Positions 1 to 13,087 are shown, counted from the stretch's first letter. The stretch is 64,000 bases of DNA from Muscardinus avellanarius (GCA_963383645.1 OY726572.1:73736684-73800683); one strand, 5' to 3'. Numbers and translations: made by a program. Notes: generated by a model from the letters alone, not told the origin.

Positions 1-15
1 AGAAATGAAAAAGAA

Positions 16-256
16 GCTGGACTTGGTGGCACTCACTTGTAATCCCAGTATTTGGGAGGCTGAGACAGGAGGATCAAGGTTCAAGGACAGCCTCAGCTAC
101 TTAGTGAGGTTGTTTTCAAATCAGTGAGACGACTCTGTTTCAAAATAAAGAATAAAAAATAGGGCTGGCGTCTAGCTCAGAGGTAGAATTCCCCTCAGTT
201 CCATCCCTAGTACCAGAAAAGGAAAAGAAAAGTAAGGAAAAGAGAAAAGAAAAGAA
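16..256 (+). mobile_element. B1-dID SINE
   Basis: B1 half (CTTGTAATCCCAGTATTTGGG), A-rich linker, ID half (GTCTAGCTCAGAGGTAGAAT...CCATCCCTAGTACC) and a GA/A tail. Confidence 0.85.
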
Positions 257-729
257 GTTCACCAAATGTATACACACCAAAATAACATTTTATATTCGTT
301 TTAATATGCTTCATTGCAAAAACATATTTTTATTCCCGGCACATTATTTGCAACAAAGATTGTATTCATGTTTGCAAAATGACTTATCCAGCAGGGAAGA
401 TTGACAGACATATAAATACAAATCAATAAATAGTATCCTAAAACATTTATAAAGTGTTGTATGAACTTAAATGAGAGAGGAAATGATAAAGTTTGGAGGT
501 GGCCTGGGGAGTAGTATAAGCTACAGAGAAAGGAGGAATATTGAAAAACTAAGAGGAATTTGCCCAGTGGGAAAGAGGAAGGAGAGAACATTCTTCATAG
601 AGATAATAGTGTACCAAAAGAAAGAGAGAGGTTAGAGTGCCTTAGTGTGGGCTCATAAAAGCTTAGCATAAATAGGATGGTGCTTTCATATGGTAACTGT
701 CCCGCTACTGATCTAGATTCAAAGGAAGT
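257..729. other. Unique intron DNA
   Basis: AT-rich, no repeat or gene recognised; the 96-codon minus frame here has no coding character. Confidence 0.6.
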
Positions 730-843
730 GGAATTGGTATACCAAAGATATACTGCACTCCTATTTTATTGAAGCACTGCTCATAGCAGACAAGAAATGG
801 AACCAACCAAGTGTTCATTGACAGATGGATGGATTAAAAAGTA

Positions 844-896
<53 letters not shown>

Positions 897-1432
897 TGTA
901 TGTACACACAGTTACATATACATGCACATATAATGGAATTTTACTTATCTGTAAAAATCAATGAAATTTTGTCATTGGTAGCAACATAGTTGGAACTAGA
1001 AGAAATTATGTTAAGTGAAATAGGCCAGACACTAAAAATCAAATACTGCATGCTCTTGTTCATATGCAGAAGCTAAAAAAATGTAGCTTTCAACAAAGGG
1101 AGTAAAGTAGTTAATCCTAAATGGTAGGAAAAGTAGGAGGTAGGGTATAGAAGGAGGTGGATAATGGGTAATAAAATGCTATTAGATCAGAAAAATAATT
1201 TCTAGTGTTCTGTAGCACAGTGGGATGACTTCAGTTTATAACAATTAATTACAATTTATGGAAAACTAGGAGAGAGGAGTTTGAAGGCTGTCAATAAAAA
1301 TACTGATAAGTGTGTAAGGAGACGGAGATGCTAGTCACCCTGATTTAATTACTTAATTGCATACATGGTTTTAATTAGCATACTGTACCTCATAAAGAAA
1401 TACAATTATTGTGTGTTGATTTAAAAAAAAAA
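730..1432 (+). mobile_element. Old LINE-1 3' end
   Basis: It carries the typical L1 3' passage: a GATGGATGGATTAAAAAG run, TTATGTTAAGTGAAATAGGCC, TCATATGCAGAAGCTAAAAAA, and an A-rich end at 1421-1432. A TA/CA microsatellite (848-896) has expanded inside it. No open frame. Confidence 0.82.
848..896. repeat. (TA)n(CA)n microsatellite in L1 3' end
   Basis: Alternating TA followed by CA dinucleotides. Confidence 0.9.
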
Positions 1433-1953
1433 TAGCATTGCCAGGTTAGCAATCTGTCTGTTTGGGAGTACTTGAGGGCAAGAATTGAGAAGGAAAACCT
1501 TTCACCCACAAACATTCCCACTGCAGTGCCATAGTTCCTAAAGTTTCACTGTAGGAAATTATTTTCATTTAGCTTAAAAACTGCCCTTTTCCTGCCACCC
1601 TCTCTGAAGAGTAAATGTGTGTCTGACACATTACATCTTTGAAGGAACTTTAGGGAGCAGAATCTATCCAACTGCTTTCTTTGTGGAAACAAAACTGGTG
1701 CACATGGTAATAAGTTCCCTGATGGTCTAGGAGAAGAGACTGGTGCCAACATGGACTTAAAAGAATAAGAAAATATGAGCTGATGAGTAGGCTGTCAGCT
1801 CATGGCCTCCTCAGTTCCTACTTTGACATGGACTTTGAGAAGGCACTCTTGTGGTTTTGAGACCAAACTTTCTATAATTTTGGAACTGTACATTCCAATT
1901 ATCATTATCATCATTATTATTTTATTTCTTTTAAGTGAGTTGCCTATACAGTA
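1433..1953. other. Unique intron DNA
   Basis: Nothing recognised. Confidence 0.6.
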
Positions 1954-1966
1954 GTAAGCATCTTTT

Positions 1967-2182
1967 TTTTTTTTTTTTTGGTGGTACTGGGGGTGGAACC
2001 CAGAGGCTTTCTACCTCCGGGCTATACTCCCAGACCCATTTTTATATTTTATTTGGAAACAGGGTCTCACTAAGTTGCTGAGAGCCTCACTAGGCAGCTG
2101 AGGCTGGCTTCAAACCCATGCGATCCTCCTGTCTCACCCTCCCAAGCGCGGGGATTACAAGCGTGAGCCACCATGCGCAGCT
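1967..2182 (-). mobile_element. B1-dID SINE
   Basis: Complete antisense copy with a T run first. It is flanked by the target duplication GTAAGCATCTTTT at 1954-1966 and 2183-2195. Confidence 0.9.
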
Positions 2183-2195
2183 GTAAGCATCTTTT

Positions 2196-4744
2196 ATAAT
2201 ATGGTCCCTCAGCCACAAAATCCTGGTTACATGAAGCCTAACAGTCAAGAGAAACTTAGTTCAGATATATCCTGAACATATGATCCTAGAGGAATTCCTA
2301 TCTTGATGCTTATAAACAAGAATCAGAGCTACTACCAGGTATACTGAGGCATTTTTATGAACCAGAAAAAAAAAAAAGCCTCACTGGATGACCATTAAGG
2401 GTTAGTTAGAAAGCACTGCTTGCTTGTCTCTCTGGAAACCCCACACCAGGGTCAGTGGCCATGGCTACTGGCTTGGTGAAAGGAAGGTGGGTTAGATTTT
2501 AGACCTACTTGCCCGTCTTCTATTAGATGCCTTAATATAGACCACAAACAGTATAATTGTACACAGGGACCCTGGAAAGGATGAGCTAAGAGACATTATT
2601 TATATTGTAGATCAGTAATATGGACCTAGTGGAATTAAACACAGTGGAAGAAAGAGTGTGGGGGTTTGTGTGCGTCCCTGTGCATCTATAGAGCTGTGTC
2701 CAACATTACAGTCAACAAGTCTCACCAAGAAGGTGCAAAATACTCTGACATTCATAGTTTTGGTAAATTCCTTATACCTGGTCTGTGTGTTGACAATAGC
2801 AGCATACTATGCTGCCTTAAGCAGGGACTTTATTGCTACCCAGAGGAATTTTTCTGATTCTATCTGAAGACACACCCAATGTACAGCACCTTTAACTATT
2901 GAGTTTCTATGATCACCCATATGGTTTAGATCTGTTCTTCTGTCTTCCTTGAGCAGTCTCTTTAAGAAGCACATGGTTTGTGCACATTACCTCTCCTTTA
3001 ACATGTCTGCTGGGTCCTACAGCACTCTTCCTTCACACCATGGCCATCCTCTGAGCTGTGGGAATGAATATCTTGCATCCAGCTGTGCCTTCTGACAGTC
3101 AGAGAGACTTCTGGGCATGAGAGGGCTCTGAGGACAGTTCTTTGCTTTGGTGCAATGAGAGAACTCAAGAGATTTGACCCTGGTCTCTAAAACACTTTTG
3201 TAAGTTAATCTCTTCCTTAACCCTCTTGAGGATTTACTGTGCCATTTAACATTTCAAGAAGTATTGAAGAGTTCTCTGAGCCAAAGCTCCAGCCATTGTC
3301 CATCCCTAAGGTCAATCTTCCTTTCATATTTTGATAGTTCCTCTGAGTGAAGGTAAGATTTTACATTAAAACTCAAGAAATCACGTCACCAGATCTGCTT
3401 GGATTTACCTAAAGTTAACCATTAATTTATGAACTTTTCTCTGTGAAATTTTATAGCTAACTAGAAAATCAAAACACCCGAGTATTAAAGTAAGGCCCAC
3501 TTACTTATCTCTGTTAGACCAAGTGGTTCTACCAGGAGTTATATTATGCCCTTCTATCTATATCTTAGAGCATGTTTATACAACGGATTATGCTGATTTT
3601 AGCATTTTACTCTTGCCATAATGCTTTACACTGCTTTTTTTGAAAGCTGCAATAAATACTTTTTATGCTGGGCTTCACCTTCTTCATAATTGCCTGTTGA
3701 TCAGTCACACCCAGTGGGAAGGTAAGGATTTCTGTGTGATTATTTTTCTCTTCATTAAGTTTCTATTTATTCTTCTCTATTTTTAGTGTTAAATAGGACT
3801 TTATTTCTTTTTTGCCTTATTTGATCTTTCACTTAGTGTCTTACAGAATTTATAGTGTTTTCTCAGTTTCTGCACTTTTTATAGCCATATTAAATATCTT
3901 AAACTTTTATCCTTTGCTTATGTAAAAAAATTCAAAAATAAGAGTATAGAGAATACTTTAAGAGATAAACAGTTTGTGCAACCTTATGTAGCTTAATGAG
4001 ATACATGAAATGCAAATATTAAATTCAAGTTGAAAATTTGCATATCATAGTCATTAAAAGGTTAAATTGGGATAATTTTTCAAATAATAGAAAAAAAGAT
4101 CTTCAGATTACCATGTTGTTTTTTGTAAACAGTTTTCATCCACCTGTCATTTCAGTAGCAAATTGTATAAAATAGTATTTATTAAATTCATTTTGATCAA
4201 AATATTTCTGCTTTAAGGACTGTTATTTGAGATTAGTTCTTCTTCATAAAAGATGGAAGAACAGGTTTAGAAATTAATGGCAGTCTTCCTGAACAGAGAT
4301 AATAATGGACCACTTAACATTGTACAAAATGATATTTTCTTTTTTTTCAAATTGAGTGAAGAGCTGGAGAAAGTCCTTGATATTTTTGACCTATTACAGT
4401 GTTGAATGTTTAGTCTGAGGATTTCCATTTCAATCAGGCCACTAGAGTAGAATAAAATTGAAAAGTAGAATGAATTACATTTCCTTCATTGGTTGTTATA
4501 TATTGGAGCAGGGGCCTTTAATTAGCATATAGGCTAGTGAAGTGCAGTCCATGTCTTGAATCAAGAGGGTTTTCACCTTAGGAAAGGTGGCAGCTCCTGC
4601 ATTTAAACCTTGCTCCAGAAGAGTTCGAAAAGCAAATCAAGGGCCATTTAAATCTGAAGATTAAAAACTTAACAAAGGAACAGATTCTACTATCATCTTC
4701 TTTAAGGCTACTATGAAAAAGGAGAAAAAAATAAATGGTTATTT
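2196..4744. other. Unique AT-rich intron DNA
   Basis: No repeat or coding signal recognised in 2.5 kb; TTTAATTAGC at about 4520 is an isolated homeodomain-like site. Confidence 0.6.
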
Positions 4745-5092
4745 AATAAGTCAGTCATAAACAGTAAGAAAACAGATGTTCTCCCTAATATGCGGAAGCA
4801 AGGGGGGAAAAGGGTCATAGAAGAAAGACAAATGATGAGAAACCATAGATGAGAAAATAAGGAGACCTAACTGGAGGTGATGGGAGGGGGGAAAGAAGGA
4901 AACTCTCTAATGTACATGATGTATATTCACAAACATATCAAAGTCAATCACTAAACCAAACATGAGGAGGGAAGCCGAATGGGGGGAAGAATTGGGGAAG
5001 GGTTAAATAAGTGTTGTGTGCATGTATGCCTCTACCATCTTGTACCCACTAAGATGTATGACTTCAATGCACCAATAAAAATTTTAAAAATT
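4745..5092 (+). mobile_element. LINE-1 3' UTR, heavily 5'-truncated
   Basis: It has a G-rich purine tract (GATGGGAGGGGGGAAAG), CTACCATCTTGTACCCACT, and an end at ATGCACCAATAAAAATTTT. The same 3' end recurs at 12822-13087 and on the minus strand at 25353, 30231 and 52722, defining one L1 3' UTR family in this genome. Confidence 0.78.
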
Positions 5093-6770
5093 AATGTATA
5101 AGGAATATTGATTGCACAAAAGGTATTATGTCAGGGACTGAGATCAAGAGGGAGGTCACTGCACTTTCCTGAATTTCATTATTCTTGTCAGTAAAATGGG
5201 AGTGAGATGCATGTCTTACAGCATTGTTACAGAGAATAGGTTTAATAAAACAAAATAATTTGTATTCCAAAAGCAGAAAGCTTTTGCTGTTATTACTAAT
5301 AATTAATATATACCAAGGAGATTCCGTCATTTTTGTAGACAGTAGAGATCCACCAAAGATTTTTGAACTGCTATGGTGCCTATTCTATTCCAATTTATGC
5401 AGCTGTGGGAATTGCTTACAGAGAGAAGAAACAAGGTCAAAGCCGATTACAGCCTTCCTGGCCATGTGTAATGATGGAGACTTGAATTGGGATGTGAGTG
5501 AGTTGGGTGCAGAGTTAGGGAAGTATATGGGAGATATTAAGGACATAGGATTAAAGGTACTGTACCCACTTCTGTAGAACATCGGAGGGAGGGAATTTAG
5601 ATGATCCCAGGCATAATAACTAGCCCAGAGACCACCCACACAACCAGAACAGAATTCATTCTAATTTGGATATACCAGTTTGCAGCTTGCAGTGGTACCA
5701 CTGGCTGCTACCATGAGAGAGTTTATTTTTCCCTGAGGGAGAGCTTGAGGAGAAAAGAGCTTCTCCCCAAATCTGGGAACACCAAAAGGGATGTTATTTT
5801 CTGAATCACCCTGCAGAATTGGTGAGAAGAAACATAAGCACTCTCTTTGAGCTTGAAAATTTACTTGAACCTGATAGTTCTGAGAAGTTATATTTCCTTT
5901 AATCATTATCTTAGAGTTGCCTTATCCAGAAGAAAGAAAACATAAGCTTCCTTAATGGAGGAGGATTTCTTCCTTCCCCCATTGTTACAGCTATTGCTTA
6001 TTTTACTTACTTTATGTCATAGGATGCTGTATTTCATTTATATTGAATTATTAGCTCCAACTATTTTGAGAAAATGCTAACAAGTATTTTGAGAACATAG
6101 AGAACACGTATGAAGGGCAGGTCATTCTGTTTGTAATCAAGGATGTTATATTGCTTGTTCTTGTGAGAGACATTGTGAATGGACATTTATGTCAGTGGAG
6201 GGTGGTTTGGGGGTGGGAGAAACCTGGTACCCAGTGAGAACATTTAAACACTCCATTTCATCAGTTCACATCTTTCTAATGATAAATGCCCACAAGTGTT
6301 TGTACTGCTTGTAAATTAATTTCAGCTACGGGTCCACTTTGAAATATAGCAGCCTGTCCTAAGAGGAGACTCGTGCTTGCATACAGGAACCTGTTTGTAG
6401 GTATGCGCATTATCACTTAGTAATGCAGAAATCCTCTTTTCCTGAGAAATAGAGGAGATTGAACGACCCACATCACTGGTTCCAATATTTTTGTTTTCTT
6501 TTTAGCTTGAACTACTGTTTATCCATAGTCTTTATGAGCTGGATGTACCTTCAGTCATTTTCAGCAAAGAAATGTTTTTTTTTGTTGTCTTTTTGTTTTG
6601 CATGAAACACAATCATACACAGTATTTCTATCTGAAGAGGAGGGAAGGAGTTCTTACATTATTAGTAAAATACTCCCATTTTCCCTTTTTATTTTAAAGG
6701 CTATATATAAGTTTCTAAAATCATTAAACAAAAGTAGACACTCAAGGTGATTTGAGTGTATGCAGTTATG
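5093..6770. other. Unique intron DNA
   Basis: A 117-codon + frame (5224-5577) and overlapping minus frames occur here. They have low-complexity leucine/isoleucine runs and no recognisable motif, so they are treated as chance. Confidence 0.55.
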
Positions 6771-6885
6771 CAGTGGAATGACTCTAGCTGAGTTTTACCT
6801 TTGTTAGAAGTAAGGAAATCTATGACAGACTCTCAGTTGATATAATTTGATTTATTCCTTATTTCTTTGTCTAGTAGGCAGTGAG
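6771..6885 (+). repeat. 115-bp dispersed duplication, copy 1
   Basis: Begins CAGTGGAATGACTCTAGCTG and ends TAGTAGGCAGTGAG. About 90% identical to 7931-8045 by eye. Here it lies in unique intron sequence, so this is probably the source. Confidence 0.85.
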
Positions 6886-7329
6886 ATTGGACTGGAGACA
6901 AAGTGGTGTGCAGACTGCCATTGACACTACATTTAGCTGCATGGTGTTTCCTCATTTCTCTTTCTGCAATTACTTTGCTTAAATTCTAAATATACTGAAG
7001 GAGGAAAGAGTAGCAGGACACTGTGCTATCATCTGATTAATAGCTTTTGAACTTTAGTTGGCCTAATTTCTGTCTTTCTTATTCTCTCATTCCTCCATCC
7101 CTGAAAGAGAAGGAAAGTTGAATTGAAATTGAAATAGATAAATACAAAATGCAATGGTACACAGGTCTTCATAACTTTTTCCTAATAGCAAATGGTTTCC
7201 TTTGTCATGTGTTCTCTTTATTTCTTACAAACAAGAGTTGTATTGTATTAAGTAGAATCAGCAGAAAAGAATAAAACATCCTAAATTATGAACAGCTCTT
7301 AGAAAAATTTAACTTGATGGTTAAGAAGA

Positions 7330-7640
7330 AGGATTGGAAAATGTTTTATGCAAAGGCCCAGATTATAAAATTTTTAAGCACTGTGAGCCATGCAGTTCCA
7401 ATTGCCTCATCTCAACTTTGTTATGGGGCAGTAGCTGTAGACAGTGTATAAACAATGGGTGAAGCTGTGTTCACATAACATTCATTTATGAACTTTTGAA
7501 TCTCATGTAATTTTTATGTTATGGATTTTTTATTATTTTTATTTCTGGCCAAATATAAATATCAATGTCATTTTTAGCTCACATGCTTTAAGAGACAAGA
7601 AATAAGCCACATGTGACTCACGAGCCATAGTCTGAAATAT
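7330..7640 (+). mobile_element. hAT-Charlie-like DNA transposon remnant
   Basis: GTAGACAGTGTATAAACAATGG, GCTGTGTTCACATAACATTC, TTTATTTCTGGCC and the end CACATGTGACTCACGAGCC resemble old hAT elements ending in a 'gcgggccgtagtttgc'-type terminus. Family not resolved. Confidence 0.5.
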
Positions 7641-7662
7641 AACATCAAAAGACGCTCTCAAA

Positions 7663-7842
7663 GCCGGGAATGATGGTGCACGCTTGTAATCCCAGTACTT
7701 GGGAGGCTGAGATACGAGAATCATGCAGGATCGAAGCCAGCCTCAACTACTTAGTGAGACTCTGTTTCCAAATAAAATATAAAATAGGCCTGAGAGTATA
7801 GCCTAGAGGTAGAAGGCCCTTGGGTTCCACCTTTAAAAAAAA
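7663..7842 (+). mobile_element. B1-dID SINE
   Basis: Starts GCCGGGAATGATGG and ends in an A run. Target duplication GACGCTCTCAAA (7651-7662) / GAAGCTCTCAAA (7843-7854). Confidence 0.88.
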
Positions 7843-7854
7843 GAAGCTCTCAAA

Positions 7855-8166
7855 CCAGGTGTTGTGGGGCACACCTGCAACCTCAGAATTTGGGAGACTG
7901 AGACAGGAGGATCCCAGGTTTGCAGCTCTACAGTGGAATGACTCTAGCTGAGTTTTACTTTGTTGGAAATGAGGAAAGATATGGCAGTCTCTCAGCTGAT
8001 ATAATTTGATTTATTCCTTATTTCTTTGTCTAGTAGGCAGTGAGAATAGCCTGAGAAACTTAGCAAAATTTTTAGCAAACTATCAAGACCATTTTAAAAC
8101 AAAAAATAAAAAGGCTTGAGAGTTTAACTTCGAGGTAGAACACCTTTAGTTTCGATCTCTAGTCTT
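7855..8166 (+). mobile_element. B1-dID SINE interrupted by a duplicated 115-bp segment
   Basis: The left part is 7855-7930 (CAGGTGTTGTGGGGCACACC...AGGAGGATCCCAGGTTTGCAG). It resumes at about 8046 (GCCTGAGAAACTTAGC), and the ID half runs to 8166. The intervening 7931-8045 is a copy of 6771-6885. Confidence 0.8.
7931..8045 (+). repeat. 115-bp dispersed duplication, copy 2 (inside a SINE)
   Basis: Same orientation as copy 1, about 1.16 kb away, placed between the two halves of a SINE. No A tail or clear target duplication marks it as a retrotransposed piece. Confidence 0.85.
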
Positions 8167-9213
8167 CTAGTCTCTCCCGCACCCCTCTCTCCCATCATAA
8201 GTAATAAAAGTTCAAAGGGAGTATAGTATTTTCAGAGAAACGGGAAATGATATCTATGAAAAAGCAGAGTGTTCTTATGAAATACAATCAGAACAAAGCT
8301 TTGCATTTTAAAATACATGCCACATTAAATACAGTGTATAGTTGACACAAATATTCAATATTTAATACAAAACAGCAAAGAGTTTTATAATTAGAAAAAA
8401 ATTAGAGAATCAGATTAGAACTCCAGTAAACCCTTAATAGTAGTTCAAGAAATAGAAAACTTTGCAGAGAAACTATTCAAGACAGTAAAATAAATTGGCA
8501 CAGCAAATAACATGAGTAATTTTGTTGAGAGGTTTCACTGAATGCCCAAATAAATGGGCGATCCATATTGCTATCTACTGGCATAGATGTGTCTAATGAA
8601 GGAGAGAACAAGTTATAGGAAAAGGCTCCAAAATAAGAATTACATTTTATGTCTTATTGCCAAAAGAGTGCAACAATGATTTAAAATTTATGACTGAAAG
8701 TAAAATGCAATGTGAAATTTTTTATGTAAACATTTAATCAACTATAAAAATTAAAAAGTAAAAATATATTTTTAGAAAAAATATGCCTTTATCAGCATTC
8801 TATGGAGAGATATGCTGTAGCTAAATGAGGTTGTAAGAAAATTAAGAATAATGATCAATCCTATACGGGAGTGGGAGAGTGGGCAGAATCGGAGTCCCAG
8901 ATGAGAGCCAGTAGAAGTCCTCGGGCTTAGGGCTCCAGCAGCCATAGAGAACTGAGATCACAGTAAACTAGAGATCAGGGAGCTCCAGGAGGGGCATTCT
9001 GGTGACACAGAAAATGAGGGCTGAGTAGGTTATTTAACAAGTTAGTATGAAAATTGTGGTGTTATCTGGGAATGTGACAGAGTTGTTGAAGGGTGTAGTA
9101 AGAACATAAGCAACATTTCAAAAAAAACTAATCAAATTTAAAATGAGATAATAATTAACTTCAAGGAAAATTATGGAATATAAGAAAAAGTAGAACCATG
9201 CTACTGGCATTAG
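8167..9213. other. Unique AT-rich intron DNA
   Basis: Nothing recognised; very AT-rich to 8870, more balanced after. Confidence 0.55.
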
Positions 9214-9306
9214 GCTTGGAAATAGAGCTCAGTGGCACAACACTTGCCTATGACACATGAAGCTCAGGGATCAATCCCCAGTACTGCAAAAATAAGTAAA
9301 TAAAAA
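9214..9306 (+). mobile_element. ID SINE
   Basis: ID-only unit: GAAATAGAGCTCAGTGGCAC...CAATCCCCAGTACTG and an A-rich tail. tRNA-derived, not a tRNA gene. Confidence 0.78.
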
Positions 9307-10762
9307 GGTGATGGAAACAACATTGTCAGTAACTTGGTAACACGGAATATGGCTGTGAAAATAACTGTGCTGTGATATTGAAAAAAAGGAGTGAGAATGT
9401 TAAAAATGCCATCGTAATAAGAGAAAATCATAGCAAACATGTAAAATTGAATAGTTATGGGCTATACATACACACATAGATATACACATGCACACACATA
9501 TATACACATATGTGAGAATACCAGAAGAAGCAGTGTTTAGAAATGAAAATTATTTCTATCATGAATTAGTCCTGCACAGAGGGAACTGGATAGTCACATA
9601 AAACTCTACTGTTTTTAGTATAAGACTTTTGGCCCTACTTGAAATATTTTTAGCTATATACTCTTATTCTAATGAAAACAAGCATTAATTGGAGGGATAA
9701 AACCAAACAGGCTGCCTTGAAAGTAAAACAGAGGTTTGCTTTCGAATTCAAGCAGAGGTTTCCTTTCAAGTCCTTTCAGTTTTATTAGACTTCCTTCAAC
9801 TTCTGTCAACGTACAGAGACAGTGAAAGGCATGATGCCCTTGCTCTTCTTCAAGGCAACATGTGGCACCGTGGATTATGCAAAGGTGTTTCTAAGAGAAG
9901 TGTGCTTGGGATCACAGGGACAAAGTCTGGCTATGCCAAGAGAAGCAACAGAAGAGATTCCCAGGTGGCTGGCAGGTAGACCAGATCACTGTACGATCTC
10001 ACCATCCTGGGCTCTTTAAGCAGCAGTGGACTCTGATTCTAAACCATCAGTCACATGGTAGAAGAGTAAATGTGTTCCAGGTATAACTAAAATGTGAGAG
10101 CCAGAAAGCCAGTTGGAGTGAGAATTGGTGGCAAGAGGGGTATCTCGGGCTGCTATGCCAGGAAGTAGGGTCAAATTCAGAGAATGAATGGGTCATGGTA
10201 GCATCAAAGCATAGAGAATAAATAATGCTTCATCTTTACTAGAACCTGTTTTCATTCGAGTAGATCCTGGTTGGACCTGAGGCCAAAGTGAGTCACTGTC
10301 TGGTCTAAAACAAAGGTCCTCAAGATGGGAATATCTTGGGTTCATGTAGCTTTACAAATTCCAGGATAGATGTACATCTCTGCTTCATTCCTTAGCTCTC
10401 TCAGGGCTGAACTATCTGGAATCTCATTCTACTTAAGAACTTCTGGATAGTCTTTCAGATCAGGCACCATGTTTTTTCACATAAAAGTTGTTGTCTTTTG
10501 TTAAGAAAAGGTAGCAGATATGACATTTGCCTGTAGTGATAGTATCTCCCTTGATGTAACTATATACTCTGACTTATTCTTTGAAACAATGATCATTGAT
10601 TCTCAGATGAAACCAACAAGTGTATTTATTGAGTTATCTGTGTCAAGTAACTGATAAGAAATGAGCTGTCCCCACTTATTTCCGTATTAGAATTATTGCT
10701 TTTTTTTTTTTTTTTCCATTAGAGCTCTTGTAATTCAGGCTCGGACTTAAAAGATGAAGATT
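9307..10762. other. Unique intron DNA
   Basis: A short CA/TA-rich patch at 9465-9512; otherwise nothing recognised. Confidence 0.55.
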
Positions 10763-10967
10763 GCCGGGCTTGGTGGAGCACTCTTGTAATCCCTGTGTTT
10801 GGGAGGCGGAGACAGGAGGATTGCGCAGGTTCGAAGCCAGCCTCTCTGGCTTAAGAGACCCTGTTTCCAAATAAAAATATAAAAATAGATCTGGAAGTGT
10901 AGCCTGGAGCTAGAAGGTTCAGGAACGTCAGTACCAAAAAAAATAAAAAAAATTAAAAAAAAATAAA
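10763..10967 (+). mobile_element. B1-dID SINE, 'CTTAAGAGACC' subfamily
   Basis: GCCGGGCTTGGTGG start, GCGCAGGTTCGAAGCC, CTGGCTTAAGAGACCCTG, then an ID half with AGTGTAGCCTGGAG and a long A-rich tail. Confidence 0.88.
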
Positions 10968-12112
10968 GATCATAGGGCTAAATTATTCCTAAGTACTGAA
11001 CTCCACTTCTATAGGAGACATATGTTGTTCCACTTAAAAACGAATTTTGTTGTCTTCTTTGTTGGTATATAAAGAAGAAAAAAGATAAGGTGATATATAT
11101 CACCCTTTGTTGAAAGAGTATCTATCAGTAGTTTATTTAAATGGCTATATCAATGTATAGCAAAGATTGTGTATGAAATTTCTGATGCATTTATTAGGAA
11201 TGTTAGTAACAGATCGAAAATATTTAGAACCATTTTTTCTGCCCCTATGTTTTAGTAATGTACATGAGCTAGAAAAGGCAAGTGCAGATAGACCAATGAG
11301 CCTACTTGTATTTTTTAATGAGAGGACCCTGTATCTATTCATATGGGTCCCAAGAGGCCAAATTTAAAATCACATCTCTCATTGGCTCAGAATTAGCCAC
11401 ACTATTTGTCTAATTGGGGTCCCAGTCTCCATCAGTAAGCTCTGTTTATGATATTTGCTGTCTGGTAGTTTTCCATTTTGTTATCTAAAGCAGACATCAT
11501 ATGTTATGCCTGCTTTGCCTTACTGATTAATAAATTAGCTATAGGTAGAAATGCTCTTAGCTATGCACAAACACATATTCATGTTTACCCCCTCAGTATT
11601 ATCTAGCAAAATCACTCTAGCTGATAAATAATTTTGAATGCCACCAGAAAATAAAAAAGTCTTTTGAAATAATAGTTCTTCTACTGAATGTGTTTAAACC
11701 TGATGCCCAATCCCCCAATAAAATCCTCATTATTAGAAAAAAATATAAGAGTAATATTGTACCCAGTAGTTTTCAAATTATTTTATTTGAATAAGAATAT
11801 AAACCAATACAAAATTTGCTTTGGAGTTATTATGTGATACAATACGAAAATGTTTTCTGATTTAACAAGATATTGTAAAGATAATGAAGATGGGCCCAAT
11901 TTTAAATAAAAAGGAGAATTTATAAAAAATAGAATAGAATATTTATAAGACTTCTCAATATTTCTTTATTTTTCAAGTGAATTTTCTGCAGGACTTTTTA
12001 AATATTTGAATTCAATTTTGTTTTCTAAAAAGTAAATTACATAAACATTTAGTGGGAACAAATGTTACCATTTATGTATTGATTCATCTTTAATGTTTAG
12101 AATACCCACCAT
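10968..12112. other. Unique AT-rich intron DNA
   Basis: Nothing recognised. Confidence 0.55.
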
Positions 12113-12126
12113 CAACCACACTCTTT

Positions 12127-12334
12127 TTGCTTTTTGTTGTTGTTGTTGAACTAGGGTTCCAGGAAGCCCTTCTACCTCTGGGCTGCACTCCCAGACCTAT
12201 TTTATACTTTTCTTTTTTTTAAATTTGGAAACAGGGTCTCTTAAGCCAGCGCGGCTGGTTTAGGACCTGCGCAATCCTCCTGTCTCCACCTCCCAAGCAC
12301 GGGGATTACAAGTGTGCGCCACCACGCCTGGCAC
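12127..12334 (-). mobile_element. B1-dID SINE, 'CTTAAGAGACC' subfamily
   Basis: Full antisense copy. The 14-bp target duplication CAACCACACTCTTT lies at 12113-12126 and 12335-12348. Confidence 0.9.
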
Positions 12335-12348
12335 CAACCACACTCTTT

Positions 12349-12821
12349 GTAAGGCCACCAGACCTACAGTGATGAACAAGATAGACACATCACCATTAAA
12401 AAGGCAAATTATACTTCATAATCTTATAAATAAGCTAAATACTCAAAAAAACTGGACAGCCAGAAGTGAGTGGGGAGGATTCGTTGAATTTTATCATCTG
12501 ATTGTTTTGTTAGAGGGTAGGATGTGAAGTAGGGGTGATCATGTTCTCACAGGTATACATGTTTTTAACAAAAGACCAAATTAATACGTGTAATGTTGAC
12601 TGGTGTCAAGGATGTTAGGAAGGAAGGATGGATGAGAACTCACTGACCTTCACAGTATCCCCCATTAGGAGATCCCCATGGTATCCCCACAGTGTCCCCC
12701 ATTTAGGAGATCATGTCACCTAATTCCTTTAGTCTTGCCTGACCGCCTGTTTTAATAAGAGCCTTTTTCTCTTTCATTCTTCTCAGAGAACACTGTCCAT
12801 TTTTTTATCGCACTAGTTAAG
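12349..12821. other. Unique intron DNA
   Basis: A small local duplication (CCCCCATTAGGAGATC and CCCCCATTTAGGAGATC, 12658-12716); nothing else. Confidence 0.55.
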
Positions 12822-13087
12822 ATTGCAAGAAGGAGAAACCATAGATGAGCAAATAAGGTGACATAACTTAGGGGATGGGAGGGGAAAAGAGAAAATTTTT
12901 CTAATATACATGATGTACATTCACAAATATATCAAAGTCAATCACTAAGCCAAACACCAAAAGGAGGAAGGCAGGAGGGCTGGGGTGGAAATTGGGTAAG
13001 GGCTAAAGTGATGTGTGCATGTATACCTCTACCATCTCGTACCCCATTAAAATGTATGACTATAATACATCAATAAAAATAATAAGG
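12822..13087 (+). mobile_element. LINE-1 3' UTR, heavily 5'-truncated
   Basis: Second sense copy of the family at 4745-5092: AGAAACCATAGATGAG, GGGGATGGGAGGGG, TATACCTCTACCATCTCG, and the ACATCAATAAAAAT end. Confidence 0.78.

Noticed and set aside
5224..5577. 117-codon + frame
   Set aside because: No motif, hydrophobic low-complexity start, and overlapping frames on the other strand of similar length; consistent with chance.
9214..9306. tRNA-like ID sequences as tRNA genes
   Set aside because: They have ID SINE bodies with A-rich tails and decayed arms; no intact tRNA fold or anticodon loop could be shown. The same applies to 20002-20110, 41982-42054 and 50122-50188.
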